From the NCBI GenBank assembly GCA_041477815.1, contig JBGOUV010000057.1:1-22595 (forward strand): DNA of 22,595 nt. Direction: 5' to 3'. This stretch comes from JBGOUV01 sp041477815. GTDB lineage: Bacteria; Acidobacteriota; Terriglobia; Bryobacterales; JACQDG01. Position 1 is the first letter of the stretch, and every line of letters begins with the position of its first letter. The notes beneath the pieces are model-generated. The model did not search any database. It was not told where the DNA came from and saw only the letters and a program-made list of their open reading frames with translations. Position numbers and translations under genes: made by a program. This document shows, piece by piece, positions 13,971 through 21,135 of the stretch.

Positions 13971-15500
13971 TTACCGGCCGGGTGTCACCAGCAACCGGGA
14001 TTGGTACACCTCCTGAAACGCCGGCGCGCTCTGGCGGGCGGCCCACAAATCCAGCTCCAAACCGGGCTTCCCGTCGACCCGCACCCGCGTTTCCCCGTCA
14101 CCGACCTGGCAGTCTACCGATGTTACCAACTGGCGGTGGCTGCGGTCCAGTCCGTCGGCGATGCGCAGCAGCGGGATCAACCGCCGGACGGCCTGGCGGT
14201 CACCCGTGTCCAGTTGCCGGTAGCTGTCGTGGTCGGGGTCGGGCAGGTTCTTGCGGTGGTAGCGGCAGAGGTTGGCCACCAGGAGCCTTTCGTGATCGGT
14301 GAAGCCCGGGAGGTCCGAGTTGGACACCAGATAGTAGGAGTGGCGGTGGTGGCGGGTGGAACTGACAAAGTGCCCGATATCATGCAGATAGGCGGCAGCT
14401 TCGAGCCACCTCCCGCACTCCAGCGGCAGCCGGTGCAGCGAGGCCAAGCCCACGAACAACGCCCGCCCCAGGGTGGCCACCTGGCGGGCATGGGGAAGCG
14501 ACACCCCGTACCGGTGGGCCATCTGGCTGACTACCTGCCGTTGCTGGGCGTCCAGCGCCACATCCTGATGGGTAACGCCGCGCGCGGCCAGGTCGGCGAT
14601 GATCCCGTCGCGCAGCCCGGCGGTCGAATAGTAGAGGGACCCGGTGGTGAAGTGCTCGACGAAGTAGCGCAGGACGGCGGTGCCGGCGAGGATGATCTCG
14701 GCGCGGCGGGGTCCGATGCCGGGCACGCGTCGCCGGCCCTCGCCATCCAGGGTGATGAGGTGGCGGTACAGCCGGCGGATCTCGGCCAGCCGGGCCCGGC
14801 GGCCGTCGGCCTCCTCGCGGTCGGAGCTCTTGATGCGGTTCACCGCGCAGACTACCGCCGCCGCCGTGGCGGAAGTGCCGATCGCCCGGGCCGGCCGTCG
14901 CGGCCCCAGGCGCCGCAGGCTGGCGGCAAACTGCTGCTCGATGTACTCTTCCAGGGCCGCCACTTCCTCGGGCTCGGGCGGATCGTGGTGCAGGAAACTC
15001 CCGGTGAGCCGCACCGCTCCCAGCGGCATCGAGGTGGCGTAGCGAATGGTCCCTTCCTGGCTCCAGATCACCTCGGCGCTGCCGCCGCCAATGTCGAGCA
15101 GCAGGAGGTTGGGCTCGCCTCGCGGCCGGCGGGTGGTCACCCCCAGGTGGATCAGCCGGGCTTCCTCGGTGCCGGAGATGATCTCCACCGGCGCGCCGCT
15201 GGCCTCGGCCGCCCGGGTCAGGAACTCCCGCTGGTTGCGGGCATCGCGCAGAGCGCTGGTGGCCACGGCCCGCACCGCGGCCGGCTGCCATTCCCGGTAG
15301 ACGCGGGCGAACCGCGCCAGCACCTCGCAGGTGTGATCGATGGTCTTGGCGCTCACCCGGCCCGTGGAGAACACACTCTCGCCGATGCGGGTCACCTCGC
15401 GGTCGGCTGCCACCAGCCGGTAGGAGCGGCGCAACGCGATGTCGGCCACCGCCAGGCGCACCGAATTCGACCCGATGTCAATGGCGGCATAGATGCTCAT
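13971..15500 (-). CDS. Ppx/GppA-type phosphatase with HD domain
   Basis: A 509-residue exopolyphosphatase/guanosine pentaphosphatase-family protein. The actin-like N-terminal part shows AAIDIGSNSVRL (5-16), ATSALRDARN (80-89), ISGTEEARL (108-116; the Glu pair should include the catalytic base), LLLLDIGGGSAEV (132-144) and PLGAVRLTGSF (159-169). The C-terminal half is an HD-type domain (YLHDIGHFVS, H373-D374, with HHRH at 384-387). Substrates in the family are long-chain polyphosphate and pppGpp; which one applies here is not readable. The family call is strong. The gene is followed directly by two CHAD genes and reads away from the TMK-like gene at 15552. Confidence 0.93.
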   Translation of the reverse strand: MSIYAAIDIGSNSVRLAVADIALRRSYRLVAADREVTRIGESVFSTGRVSAKTIDHTCEVLARFARVYREWQPAAVRAVATSALRDARNQREFLTRAAEASGAPVEIISGTEEARLIHLGVTTRRPRGEPNLLLLDIGGGSAEVIWSQEGTIRYATSMPLGAVRLTGSFLHHDPPEPEEVAALEEYIEQQFAASLRRLGPRRPARAIGTSATAAAVVCAVNRIKSSDREEADGRRARLAEIRRLYRHLITLDGEGRRRVPGIGPRRAEIILAGTAVLRYFVEHFTTGSLYYSTAGLRDGIIADLAARGVTHQDVALDAQQRQVVSQMAHRYGVSLPHARQVATLGRALFVGLASLHRLPLECGRWLEAAAYLHDIGHFVSSTRHHRHSYYLVSNSDLPGFTDHERLLVANLCRYHRKNLPDPDHDSYRQLDTGDRQAVRRLIPLLRIADGLDRSHRQLVTSVDCQVGDGETRVRVDGKPGLELDLWAARQSAPAFQEVYQSRLLVTPGR

Positions 15501-15551
15501 GGGAGAGGAAGGTGGACGCTTCCTGCTATTATGGCAGTCGGTACAGCCTCT
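15501..15551. promoter_or_regulatory. 51-bp divergent promoter region
   Basis: This short gap separates the Ppx-type start (minus) from the TMK-like start (plus). An AT-rich centre at about 15527-15533 (TATTATGG, CCATAATA on the other strand) could be a -10 element in both directions. No clear -35 element or strong Shine-Dalgarno is visible on either side. Shared control of the two operons is likely from geometry alone. Confidence 0.35.
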
Positions 15552-16286
15552 ATGCGCGTGTTTTCCAACCGGAAGTTCCCCGGAAAACTCATCATTGTGG
15601 AAGGCATCGATGGATCGGGAAAGTCCACGCAGTTGTCGCTGCTGAGCCAGTGGCTGCGGTCGCGGGGCTTCGGGGTAGTGTTCAGCGAGTGGAACTCCTC
15701 GCCGCTGGTGCGCAACACCACCAAGCGGGGCAAGAAGAAGAGCATGTTCACCCCGACCACCTTCAGCCTGATCCACGCCACCGACTTCGCCGACCGCACC
15801 GAGCGCTACATCCTGCCGCCGCTGCGGGCCGGATCGATCGTCTGCGCCGACCGCTACGCCTTCACCGCCTTCGCCCGCGACGTGGCCCGCGGCGTCCCCC
15901 GCCGCTGGGTCCGCAACCTCTACAACTTCACCGTACGGCCCAACCTCGCCTTCTACTTCCGGGTCTCGTTGGACGTCGCCCTGGGGCGCATCCTGGGCGG
16001 ACGCGACGCCCTTAAGTATTACGAAGCTGGTATGGACCTGCACCTCTCCCGCGACGTCGAGGAGAGCTTCCGCCTCTTCCAGGGGCGCATCATCGACGAG
16101 TACGAAGCCATGATCGACGAGTTCGGCTTCAAGGTCGTGGACGCCACCCTTTCGATCGAGGAGCAGCAGACCCAGATTCGCAAGATCGTCGAAGAAGAGC
16201 TGGACTTGAGCCACGCCGACAGCCTGCTCAAGTCGCCGTGGAGAGGATTCACCGATGGCAACGGAATCGCCCTTAACCTTCTATGA
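15552..16286 (+). CDS. Thymidylate-kinase-like protein, intact P-loop
   Basis: A 244-residue TMK-family P-loop kinase. Walker A is VEGIDGSGKSTQ (16-27) with K24. HATDFADRTE (75-84) and CADRYAFTAFA (98-108), holding D100-R101-Y102, match the TMK nucleoside-binding motifs. The LID region is KYYEAGMDLHLS (155-166), also seen in the paralogue downstream. N-terminal residues are short. An ATG at 15531 is an alternative start. The gene ends 32 bp inside the next TMK-like gene, a translationally coupled pair. Normal cellular TMK is about 210 residues; this one has a longer C-terminus. A housekeeping role is possible, but the neighbourhood suggests specialisation. Confidence 0.85.
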   Translation: MRVFSNRKFPGKLIIVEGIDGSGKSTQLSLLSQWLRSRGFGVVFSEWNSSPLVRNTTKRGKKKSMFTPTTFSLIHATDFADRTERYILPPLRAGSIVCADRYAFTAFARDVARGVPRRWVRNLYNFTVRPNLAFYFRVSLDVALGRILGGRDALKYYEAGMDLHLSRDVEESFRLFQGRIIDEYEAMIDEFGFKVVDATLSIEEQQTQIRKIVEEELDLSHADSLLKSPWRGFTDGNGIALNLL

Positions 16287-17043
16287 AGAGGGCCTGCCGG
16301 GCGTGGACATCAGCGCCCTGTGCGGGAAGCTGATCGTCGTCGAAGGCCCCGACGGCGTGGGCCGCTCGACCCAGACCACCCTGCTGCGCGCCTGGCTCGA
16401 GCACCAGGGGCACGCCGTGATGGACACCGGCATGGCCCGCTCGGCGCTGGTAGGAAAGACCATCAAGCAGGCCAAGCTGGGCAACACGCTAGGTCCTCTG
16501 ACCCTGAACCTGTTTTACGCCACCGACATCGCCGATCGCCTGGAGAACGAAATCATCCCCGCCCTGCGCGCCGGCTTCGTGGTCCTGACCGACCGCTACA
16601 TCTACTCCTCGATCGCCCGCGCCATCGCGCGGGGCAGCGACCCGGCGTGGACGCGGGCCCTGTTCGGCTTCGCCCTCCGGCCCCACGCCATTTACTACCT
16701 GCGCTGCGAGGTCGCCGACCTGCTCCCTCGCGTGGTGTACGCCCGCGGCGGGTTCGACTACTGGGAATCGGGCATGGACGTCCGCCTGGGCAAGGACCTC
16801 TACGAAAGCTTCGTCCGCTACCAGGCCAAAGTCATGCGCGCGCTCGACTCCATGGCCCCGCGCTACGAGTTCGAGATTATCGACGCCTCCCGCCCGCCGG
16901 AGAAGATCTTCGCCGACCTGAAAAGCCGCATCGACAAGCTGCTCAAGGGCAAGAACAAGAAGGGCAAGCGCCAAGCGGCGCCGCGCAAGCCGGTGGCCAA
17001 GGAAGTGGTCCCAGTAGCAGCCCCAGAAGCCGTGGAAGTCTGA
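16255..17043 (+). CDS. Thymidylate-kinase-like protein with Walker A Lys replaced by Arg
   Basis: A 262-residue TMK-family protein. Walker A reads VEGPDGVGRSTQ (29-40), where R37 replaces the invariant lysine; the codon is CGC. The DRY motif is present (LTDRYIYSSIARA, 111-123) and YATDIADRLE (88-97) is conserved. FDYWESGMDVRLG (167-179) matches the LID segment of its partner. The C-terminus (about 230-262) is a basic, Lys-rich tail (LKGKNKKGKRQAAPRKP) that could bind a polyanion such as polyphosphate or nucleic acid. GGAGAGGA at 16240-16248 is a good ribosome site. It overlaps its intact partner by 32 bp. ATP hydrolysis should be much reduced if lysine is needed. Confidence 0.82.
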   Translation: MATESPLTFYEEGLPGVDISALCGKLIVVEGPDGVGRSTQTTLLRAWLEHQGHAVMDTGMARSALVGKTIKQAKLGNTLGPLTLNLFYATDIADRLENEIIPALRAGFVVLTDRYIYSSIARAIARGSDPAWTRALFGFALRPHAIYYLRCEVADLLPRVVYARGGFDYWESGMDVRLGKDLYESFVRYQAKVMRALDSMAPRYEFEIIDASRPPEKIFADLKSRIDKLLKGKNKKGKRQAAPRKPVAKEVVPVAAPEAVEV

Positions 17044-17053
17044 CGGCGCGTGG

Positions 17054-17082
17054 TATCATGTAGCCATGAAGGTGGCTACATG
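17054..17082 (+). promoter_or_regulatory. vapBC-type operator palindrome over RBS and start codon
   Basis: A perfect 10-bp inverted repeat, CATGTAGCCA (17057-17066) and TGGCTACATG (17073-17082), is separated by TGAAGG. The right arm ends in the antitoxin ATG (17080-17082) and the loop contains the GAAGG ribosome site. A TATCAT -10 element (17054-17059) overlaps the left arm. Such a palindrome is the expected autoregulatory operator of a toxin-antitoxin pair; the RNA form would also hide the start codon. Confidence 0.7.
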
Positions 17083-17373
17083 AAAACCGCCAGTGTTCGG
17101 GAACTCAAGAATCAAACGTCGGCTCTCTTGCGCCACGCCGCCGTGGAAGACGTCGTCATTACCTCGCGCGGTCGTCCGGTGGCTCGTTTGGTGGGCATGA
17201 GCGACAATGACCTGATCCTCAAGCACGGACGCCGCACACTGACGCCGGAAGATAAGAAGAGGATGTTCCGCGTCGCCGCCCGCATCTGGAAGCTCAAGCC
17301 TGAGAAGGGTAAGACGTGGGTCGACAATCGGCTTCACGACCAGGTTCTCTACGGTGGTGATAAGGTTCTATGA
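17080..17373 (+). CDS. Phd/YefM-type antitoxin
   Basis: A 97-residue antitoxin whose N-terminal domain (MKTASVRELKNQTSALLRHA, then EDVVITSRGRPVARLVGM) is the Phd/YefM dimer and DNA-binding fold. The C-terminal part is Lys/Arg-rich with a final VDNRLHDQVLYGGDKVL expected to wrap the toxin. The start at 17080 is chosen because the fold begins there, GAAGG precedes it, and upstream codons (17050-17079) have no ribosome site. It overlaps the PIN toxin gene in ATGA (17370-17373). It should repress its own promoter through the inverted repeat at its start. Confidence 0.87.
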   Translation: MKTASVRELKNQTSALLRHAAVEDVVITSRGRPVARLVGMSDNDLILKHGRRTLTPEDKKRMFRVAARIWKLKPEKGKTWVDNRLHDQVLYGGDKVL

Positions 17374-17765
17374 TTCTTGTCGATACGGGAGCCTGGGCGG
17401 CTTTTTTCCTGCCGGGCGACCGGGATCACGCCGCAGCCGCCGATTGGCTGGAGAGTAACCAGGACATGTTGGTCACCAGTGATTACGTTGTAGACGAATT
17501 GTTGACCCTGCTGAAGAGCAGGCACGGCGCCCAGGCGGCCATCCAGGCTGGTGAGGCGATGTGGTCCGAAACGATGTCGACCCTGGTCTACCTGGAGGCG
17601 GCAGACATCGCCGAGGCGTGGCGCATCTTTCAGCGGTATGCCGACAAAGACTGGAGCTTCACCGACTGCGCCAGCTACGCGGTGATGCGCCGGCTGGGGA
17701 TCTCCGCAGTGTTCGCGTTCGACCGCCACTTCTCCCAAATGCCCGGGATTCACCGCCTCCCCTGA
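17370..17765 (+). CDS. vapC: PIN-domain toxin (VapC-like)
   Basis: A 131-residue PIN-domain ribonuclease. The four acidic positions are visible: D5 (ILVDTGAW), E43 (YVVDELLTL), D99 (WSFTDCASY) and D118 (AFDRHF), which bind Mg2+ or Mn2+. VapC toxins usually cleave tRNA or 23S rRNA; the target is not predictable. It is coupled to the preceding Phd-type antitoxin by a 4-bp overlap. It ends 1 bp before the convergent cupin gene. Length and motifs are normal. Confidence 0.9.
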   Translation: MILVDTGAWAAFFLPGDRDHAAAADWLESNQDMLVTSDYVVDELLTLLKSRHGAQAAIQAGEAMWSETMSTLVYLEAADIAEAWRIFQRYADKDWSFTDCASYAVMRRLGISAVFAFDRHFSQMPGIHRLP

Positions 17766-17766
17766 C

Positions 17767-18558
17767 TCAGTCCGCCCAGATCTTCAGCAGCACGTACGAC
17801 AGCTTGGGCGCCTTGGGAATCATGTGGTGCGTCCCCATGCGGGGGATGTGCACCAGGTCCCCCGGGCCGATTTCGTAGCTGTGCGCTCCCTTCACCCCGT
17901 CGCCCCGGATCTCCCCGGGCGACTCCTCCTTAGGATTGGTGATCTCGCCGCCGACCTGCGCCTGCGCCGTCCCGCGCTGGATGAAGTAGATGTCCACGCA
18001 GCCGCGATGAGCCTCCCAGGGACCCTCATGGCCGGCGTAGATCACGTAGTTCATGGTGTAGGCCTTGCCGGAATGGATCGGCTGGTTGCTGGTGTTCTTC
18101 TCAATCGTGGCGTCGATCTCGGACTTCTTCAGGACGTCGGGCATCCGGCGCGCGGCCAGCAACCCCTGGCGCGCCGGCAGGTTGTCGCCGGTGGGGAAGA
18201 TCCGGACCGCCACGTATTCCAGGCGCCCGTGTCCGGGATCGATCTGGTGAGGCGTGTTCCGAGGGATGTGCACCACGTCGCCCGCCCCCACTTGGTGACG
18301 ATGTTCCCCGATACTGATCGTCGCCTGCCCCTTACGAATATGCAGGATGTCGTCGGCGTCCGCGTGGGTTTCGCGGGGCCCCGCCTTACCCTCTTGCACC
18401 TGCAGCAAAATGGCGTAGTTGGGCCGCTTAAACACCACCTGCTCCCGGCTCGTCCCGCCGAGCAGGGCATCGAGCTCGGCGCTCTTCATCACATCCCGCA
18501 GCTCGGCGCTCTCGGCCGCCCCGGCCGCCAGCAACAGCAGGCTCATCCAGATTTGCAT
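17767..18558 (-). CDS. Secreted double-cupin protein
   Basis: A 263-residue bicupin. The start at 18558 follows CGGAGGCGG and gives a signal-like N-terminus MQIWMSLLLLAAGAAESAE. Cupin one: PRETHADADDILHIRKG (61-77) with the closing VHIPRNTPHQI (96-106). Cupin two: PWEAHRGCVDIYFIQRG and VHIPRMGTHHM. His and acidic residues in both copies suit a metal centre. Bicupins include oxalate decarboxylase and germin-like enzymes; I cannot assign a substrate. It is 6 bp or less from no partner: 33 bp upstream lies the Nudix gene on the same strand, so cotranscription is likely. Confidence 0.82.
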   Translation of the reverse strand: MQIWMSLLLLAAGAAESAELRDVMKSAELDALLGGTSREQVVFKRPNYAILLQVQEGKAGPRETHADADDILHIRKGQATISIGEHRHQVGAGDVVHIPRNTPHQIDPGHGRLEYVAVRIFPTGDNLPARQGLLAARRMPDVLKKSEIDATIEKNTSNQPIHSGKAYTMNYVIYAGHEGPWEAHRGCVDIYFIQRGTAQAQVGGEITNPKEESPGEIRGDGVKGAHSYEIGPGDLVHIPRMGTHHMIPKAPKLSYVLLKIWAD

Positions 18559-18591
18559 ATCCGCCTCCGGCGGTAAGGATACCAAAGATCC

Positions 18592-19047
18592 TCAGGACCG
18601 CAGGCGGTCCAGGGCATCCTCGGCGTACCACAGCACGTCCGGCTTGACGGCGTACCGGGGATCGCGCAGCTCCGCTCTGCTAAACCAGCGGATCTGGTGA
18701 TGCTCGCCAGCGGCCAGCACCGGCTCACCCGCTACCCACCGGGCATAGTAGATGTTCACCACGTGGCTGTGGGTAGCGGTGATCTTGTGGATGTTGACGT
18801 GTGCCGGCGTATAGAGGCAGCGGACCGTGGGGTCCTCGAGGGGGGCGCGGTCGGCGACGATCTCGACCTCCAGGCCCGATTCTTCCTGGATCTCGCGCCG
18901 CAGCGCCTGGTCGGGATCTTCGCCGGGGTCGATGTGGCCGCCGATAGGAAGCCACTTGTCGAGGGCGCGGTGGTGGATCATGAGGACGCGGTCGTCCCGG
19001 ACGATGTAGCAGGCGATGGTAAAGTCGACGGCGTAGTGGTAGTGCAT
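18592..19047 (-). CDS. Nudix hydrolase
   Basis: A 151-residue Nudix hydrolase that cleaves nucleoside diphosphate linked compounds. The Nudix box is complete: GHIDPGEDPDQALRREIQEE followed by SGL (G-x5-E-x7-R-E-U-x-E-E-x-G-U). The start ATG (19045-19047) shares one base with the TGA of the upstream toxin gene (TGATG), and two GTG codons directly before it are alternatives. The N-terminus HYAVDFTIACYIV is a typical first strand. Substrate not predictable. Its tight coupling to a RelE-type toxin gene is unusual. Confidence 0.9.
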   Translation of the reverse strand: MHYHYAVDFTIACYIVRDDRVLMIHHRALDKWLPIGGHIDPGEDPDQALRREIQEESGLEVEIVADRAPLEDPTVRCLYTPAHVNIHKITATHSHVVNIYYARWVAGEPVLAAGEHHQIRWFSRAELRDPRYAVKPDVLWYAEDALDRLRS

Positions 19048-19343
19048 CACCACTTGTCCATGCCGCGGTAAGTCCCGGGGCCTCGCTGCTCGATTTTGGT
19101 CACAATCACTCTGCGGGTTGACGGATACACCTCATAGAACGGGCGATAGCGCTCACCGCGACCGAAACGGATCTTGAAGCGGCGGTTGTAGTTTCGGAGC
19201 GGCTTGCCGGCGCTGAGCGGATCCTCGGCCAGTAGCTCGCGAGTGATCTGCCGGACTTCCTCTCGCTCCGGTGCGGGCAGACTCCGGCGCTCTTTTTCCG
19301 CACTCGGCAGAATGTCAACGTCCCAGAATTCCGCGCCGCCCAT
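19047..19343 (-). CDS. RelE/ParE-type toxin
   Basis: A 98-residue toxin of the RelE/ParE superfamily. The pattern VDILPSAEKERRSLPAPERE, then the basic KPLRNYNRRFKIRFGRGERYRPFYE and the final VIVTKIEQRG is typical of mRNA interferases or gyrase-poisoning ParE proteins. The basic residues in the middle are those that usually contact RNA in RelE. Its start overlaps the 61-codon antitoxin gene by 29 bp, and its stop overlaps the Nudix start. Which activity it has is unclear. Confidence 0.85.
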   Translation of the reverse strand: MGGAEFWDVDILPSAEKERRSLPAPEREEVRQITRELLAEDPLSAGKPLRNYNRRFKIRFGRGERYRPFYEVYPSTRRVIVTKIEQRGPGTYRGMDKW

Positions 19344-19500
19344 GTTGCCTCACGAGAGGAACCGGACTTTCGGTGCGAAGGCGGCGATCGATCTCCGCAC
19401 TGGCCAGGGCATCAAGATCCTCTTCTGTCAGCGGTGAGCGGGCTCGGCGGACAGGCTCTGTTCTCTGCTTGCGCTTGGTCTTGCGATTCGACACGGGCAC
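19315..19500 (-). CDS. Short basic antitoxin of the RelE-type pair
   Basis: A 61-residue protein starting at GTG (19498-19500). The N-terminus is highly basic (SNRKTKRKQRTEPVRRARS) and the middle LTEEDLDALASAEIDRRLRT should be an amphipathic helix that binds the toxin. The C-terminus VRQHGRRGILGR is read in the overlap with the toxin start. A promoter TTGTCA/TATGAT (19507-19536) positions transcription at about 19500, so the mRNA may be leaderless at this GTG. It is shorter than most RelE partners and I cannot name its DNA-binding family. Confidence 0.7.
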   Translation of the reverse strand: MPVSNRKTKRKQRTEPVRRARSPLTEEDLDALASAEIDRRLRTESPVPLVRQHGRRGILGR

Positions 19501-19506
19501 GTTCTG

Positions 19507-19536
19507 ATCATAACCAATCTTTACGCTCCATGACAA
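19507..19536 (-). promoter_or_regulatory. Toxin-antitoxin promoter inside the thrC 3' end
   Basis: Minus strand TTGTCA (19531-19536) and TATGAT (19507-19512), 18 bp apart; both elements match the consensus at 5 of 6. The -35 overlaps the last codons of thrC. The start point is predicted at 19500 or 19501, coinciding with the antitoxin GTG. Confidence 0.6.
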
Positions 19537-20846
19537 ACCGATCGTTCCCGCAGGAACTCGACAATCCGGTCGGGATCGTTGGGGACCACGATCGGCTGGT
19601 TCCCGAAGTTGGAGGCCAGGCGCCGGCCTTGCGGGTCGTCCAGCTGGCCGGTATGGTAGCGGTAGATGTAGTCGGGGTCCTTGAGCAGGTGACCGGTGAG
19701 GACGGCGACGACCTCCTGGTCGTGGCGGACCGTGCCCTGGGCGGTCAGCTTCTTGAGACCGGCCAGGGTGGCGGCGGAGGCCGGCTCGCAGCCAATGCCC
19801 GCGCGGCCAATGACGGCCTTGGCGTCGGCGATCTCCTGCTCGGTGACCTTCTCCACCACGCCGCCCGAGGTCTCCACTTCGTGACGGGCCTTGGGCCACG
19901 ACACCGGGGCGCCGATCTTGATGGCGGTGGCGAGGGTCTCCGGGTGGCCGATGTTCTCAATCCCGGCGGACTCCCCCTGGACCAGGTTGTAGAACGGGGC
20001 GGCGCCCTCCGCCTGTATCACCGCGAGGCGGGGAAGGCGGTCGATCAGCCCGACCTGCTTCGCTTCCCGCAGGGCCTTGCCGAACGCCGAGGTATTGCCC
20101 AGGTTCCCGCCGGGCAGGACAATCCAGTCGGGGGCTTTCCAGCCGCACTGCTCCAGCATCTCCAGAACGATCGTCTTCTGACCCTCGATGCGAAACGGGT
20201 TGACGGAGTTGAGCAGGTAGATGCCTTCGCGTTCGGCCAGCTCGCGAACTAGCGCCAGGATCTGGTCGAAGTTGGCCTCCACCTGAAAGGTCAGGGCGCC
20301 GTATTCGAGCGCCTGCGCCAGCTTGCCGTAGGCGATGTTGCCGTGGGGGAGGAAGATGACGGCCTTCAGGCCGCCGGCTGCGGCGTAAGCGGCCAGGGAT
20401 GCGGAAGTGTTGCCGGTGGAGACGCAGGCGACCACATCCCTGCCGAGCCGCCGCGCCTGTGCGACGCCGGCGGTCATGCCGTTGTCTTTGAACGAGCCGG
20501 AAGGGTTGTAACCCTGGTGCTTGAACTGGATGCCGTCGAGGCCGCCGTATTGGGCCGCCGCCCGGGCATCGAGCAGTGGCGTGTTGCCCTCGCGCAAGGT
20601 CACGACCACGGAGTAATCGTCGAGGAACGGGAACATCTCCCGATAGCGCCAGACGCCGCTCCGGTCGAGCGGCGCGTCGCTCAGGCGCCGGTCGCGCCAA
20701 GCCGCTCGCAGGGATTCCGGCTTAAGGGCCTGGAGGTCGTAGCAAGCTTCGAGCAGCCCGCCGCACTGCGGGCAGGTGTAGAGCACCTCGGTGATCGGGA
20801 AGGACTTTCGGCAGTCCGGATTGAAGCAGACCAGGGAGGCGGGCAT
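19521..20846 (-). CDS. thrC: Threonine synthase
   Basis: A 441-residue PLP enzyme that converts O-phosphohomoserine to threonine. The PLP lysine lies in NPSGSFKDNGMTAG (K120). The phosphate-binding loop GGNLGNTSAFGKAL and STGNTSAS (about 142-149) are characteristic. The N-terminus carries C7, C12, C25 and C28 (CFNPDC and CPQCGG), a zinc-ribbon-like start found in some bacterial thrC. The ATG at 20846 follows GGAG by 5 nt. Length is typical. The gene's end carries the toxin-antitoxin promoter. Confidence 0.93.
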   Translation of the reverse strand: MPASLVCFNPDCRKSFPITEVLYTCPQCGGLLEACYDLQALKPESLRAAWRDRRLSDAPLDRSGVWRYREMFPFLDDYSVVVTLREGNTPLLDARAAAQYGGLDGIQFKHQGYNPSGSFKDNGMTAGVAQARRLGRDVVACVSTGNTSASLAAYAAAGGLKAVIFLPHGNIAYGKLAQALEYGALTFQVEANFDQILALVRELAEREGIYLLNSVNPFRIEGQKTIVLEMLEQCGWKAPDWIVLPGGNLGNTSAFGKALREAKQVGLIDRLPRLAVIQAEGAAPFYNLVQGESAGIENIGHPETLATAIKIGAPVSWPKARHEVETSGGVVEKVTEQEIADAKAVIGRAGIGCEPASAATLAGLKKLTAQGTVRHDQEVVAVLTGHLLKDPDYIYRYHTGQLDDPQGRRLASNFGNQPIVVPNDPDRIVEFLRERSVCHGA

Positions 20847-21105
20847 GAAACTCCATCATAGCGGAGTCCCAGAAGCGAGCGGGGACCGGTTCCGCCGGCC
20901 CCGCCGTCGGCCCAGTAGTCGGGCTCGCAGGCGGCGTAGCGCCATTCCCGGCCTTGCGTTGACCGGCCTCGATGCAGGAGACTATGCACCATTGGCTTTT
21001 CGACAACTACCCATCGAAAAAATAGATCCGCGCCCGCCTCCCGTGCAATTTTGCCGTCCCTGGAACTGGTGGCGCCGGAAAGCGACTTCGCGCCAAGCGA
21101 AATTG

Positions 21106-21127
21106 CCGCCGCCGGACCCGGTGGCGG
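21106..21127 (-). terminator. Hairpin after the DUF547-like gene
   Basis: CCGCCGCCGG (21106-21115) and CCGGTGGCGG (21118-21127) form a 10-bp stem with one G-T mismatch. On the minus strand it begins 8 bp after the stop of the 21136-21912 gene and is followed by CAATTT. A plausible intrinsic terminator. Otherwise 20847-21135 shows no convincing gene. Confidence 0.5.
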
Positions 21128-21135
21128 CTTCGTGC

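Noticed and set aside
13485..15551. Long plus-strand frame running into the TMK-like gene at 15552
   Set aside because: It is antisense to the well-supported Ppx and CHAD genes; only the part from 15552 matches a protein family.
20722..21006. A minus-strand frame upstream of thrC containing REWRYAACEPDYWADG
   Set aside because: It overlaps the start of thrC by more than 100 bp in another frame, has no ribosome site and no family likeness.
20997..21020. TTTTCG/CGAAAA inverted repeat with 12-nt loop
   Set aside because: Only six weak A-T rich pairs; too short to call an operator or terminator.
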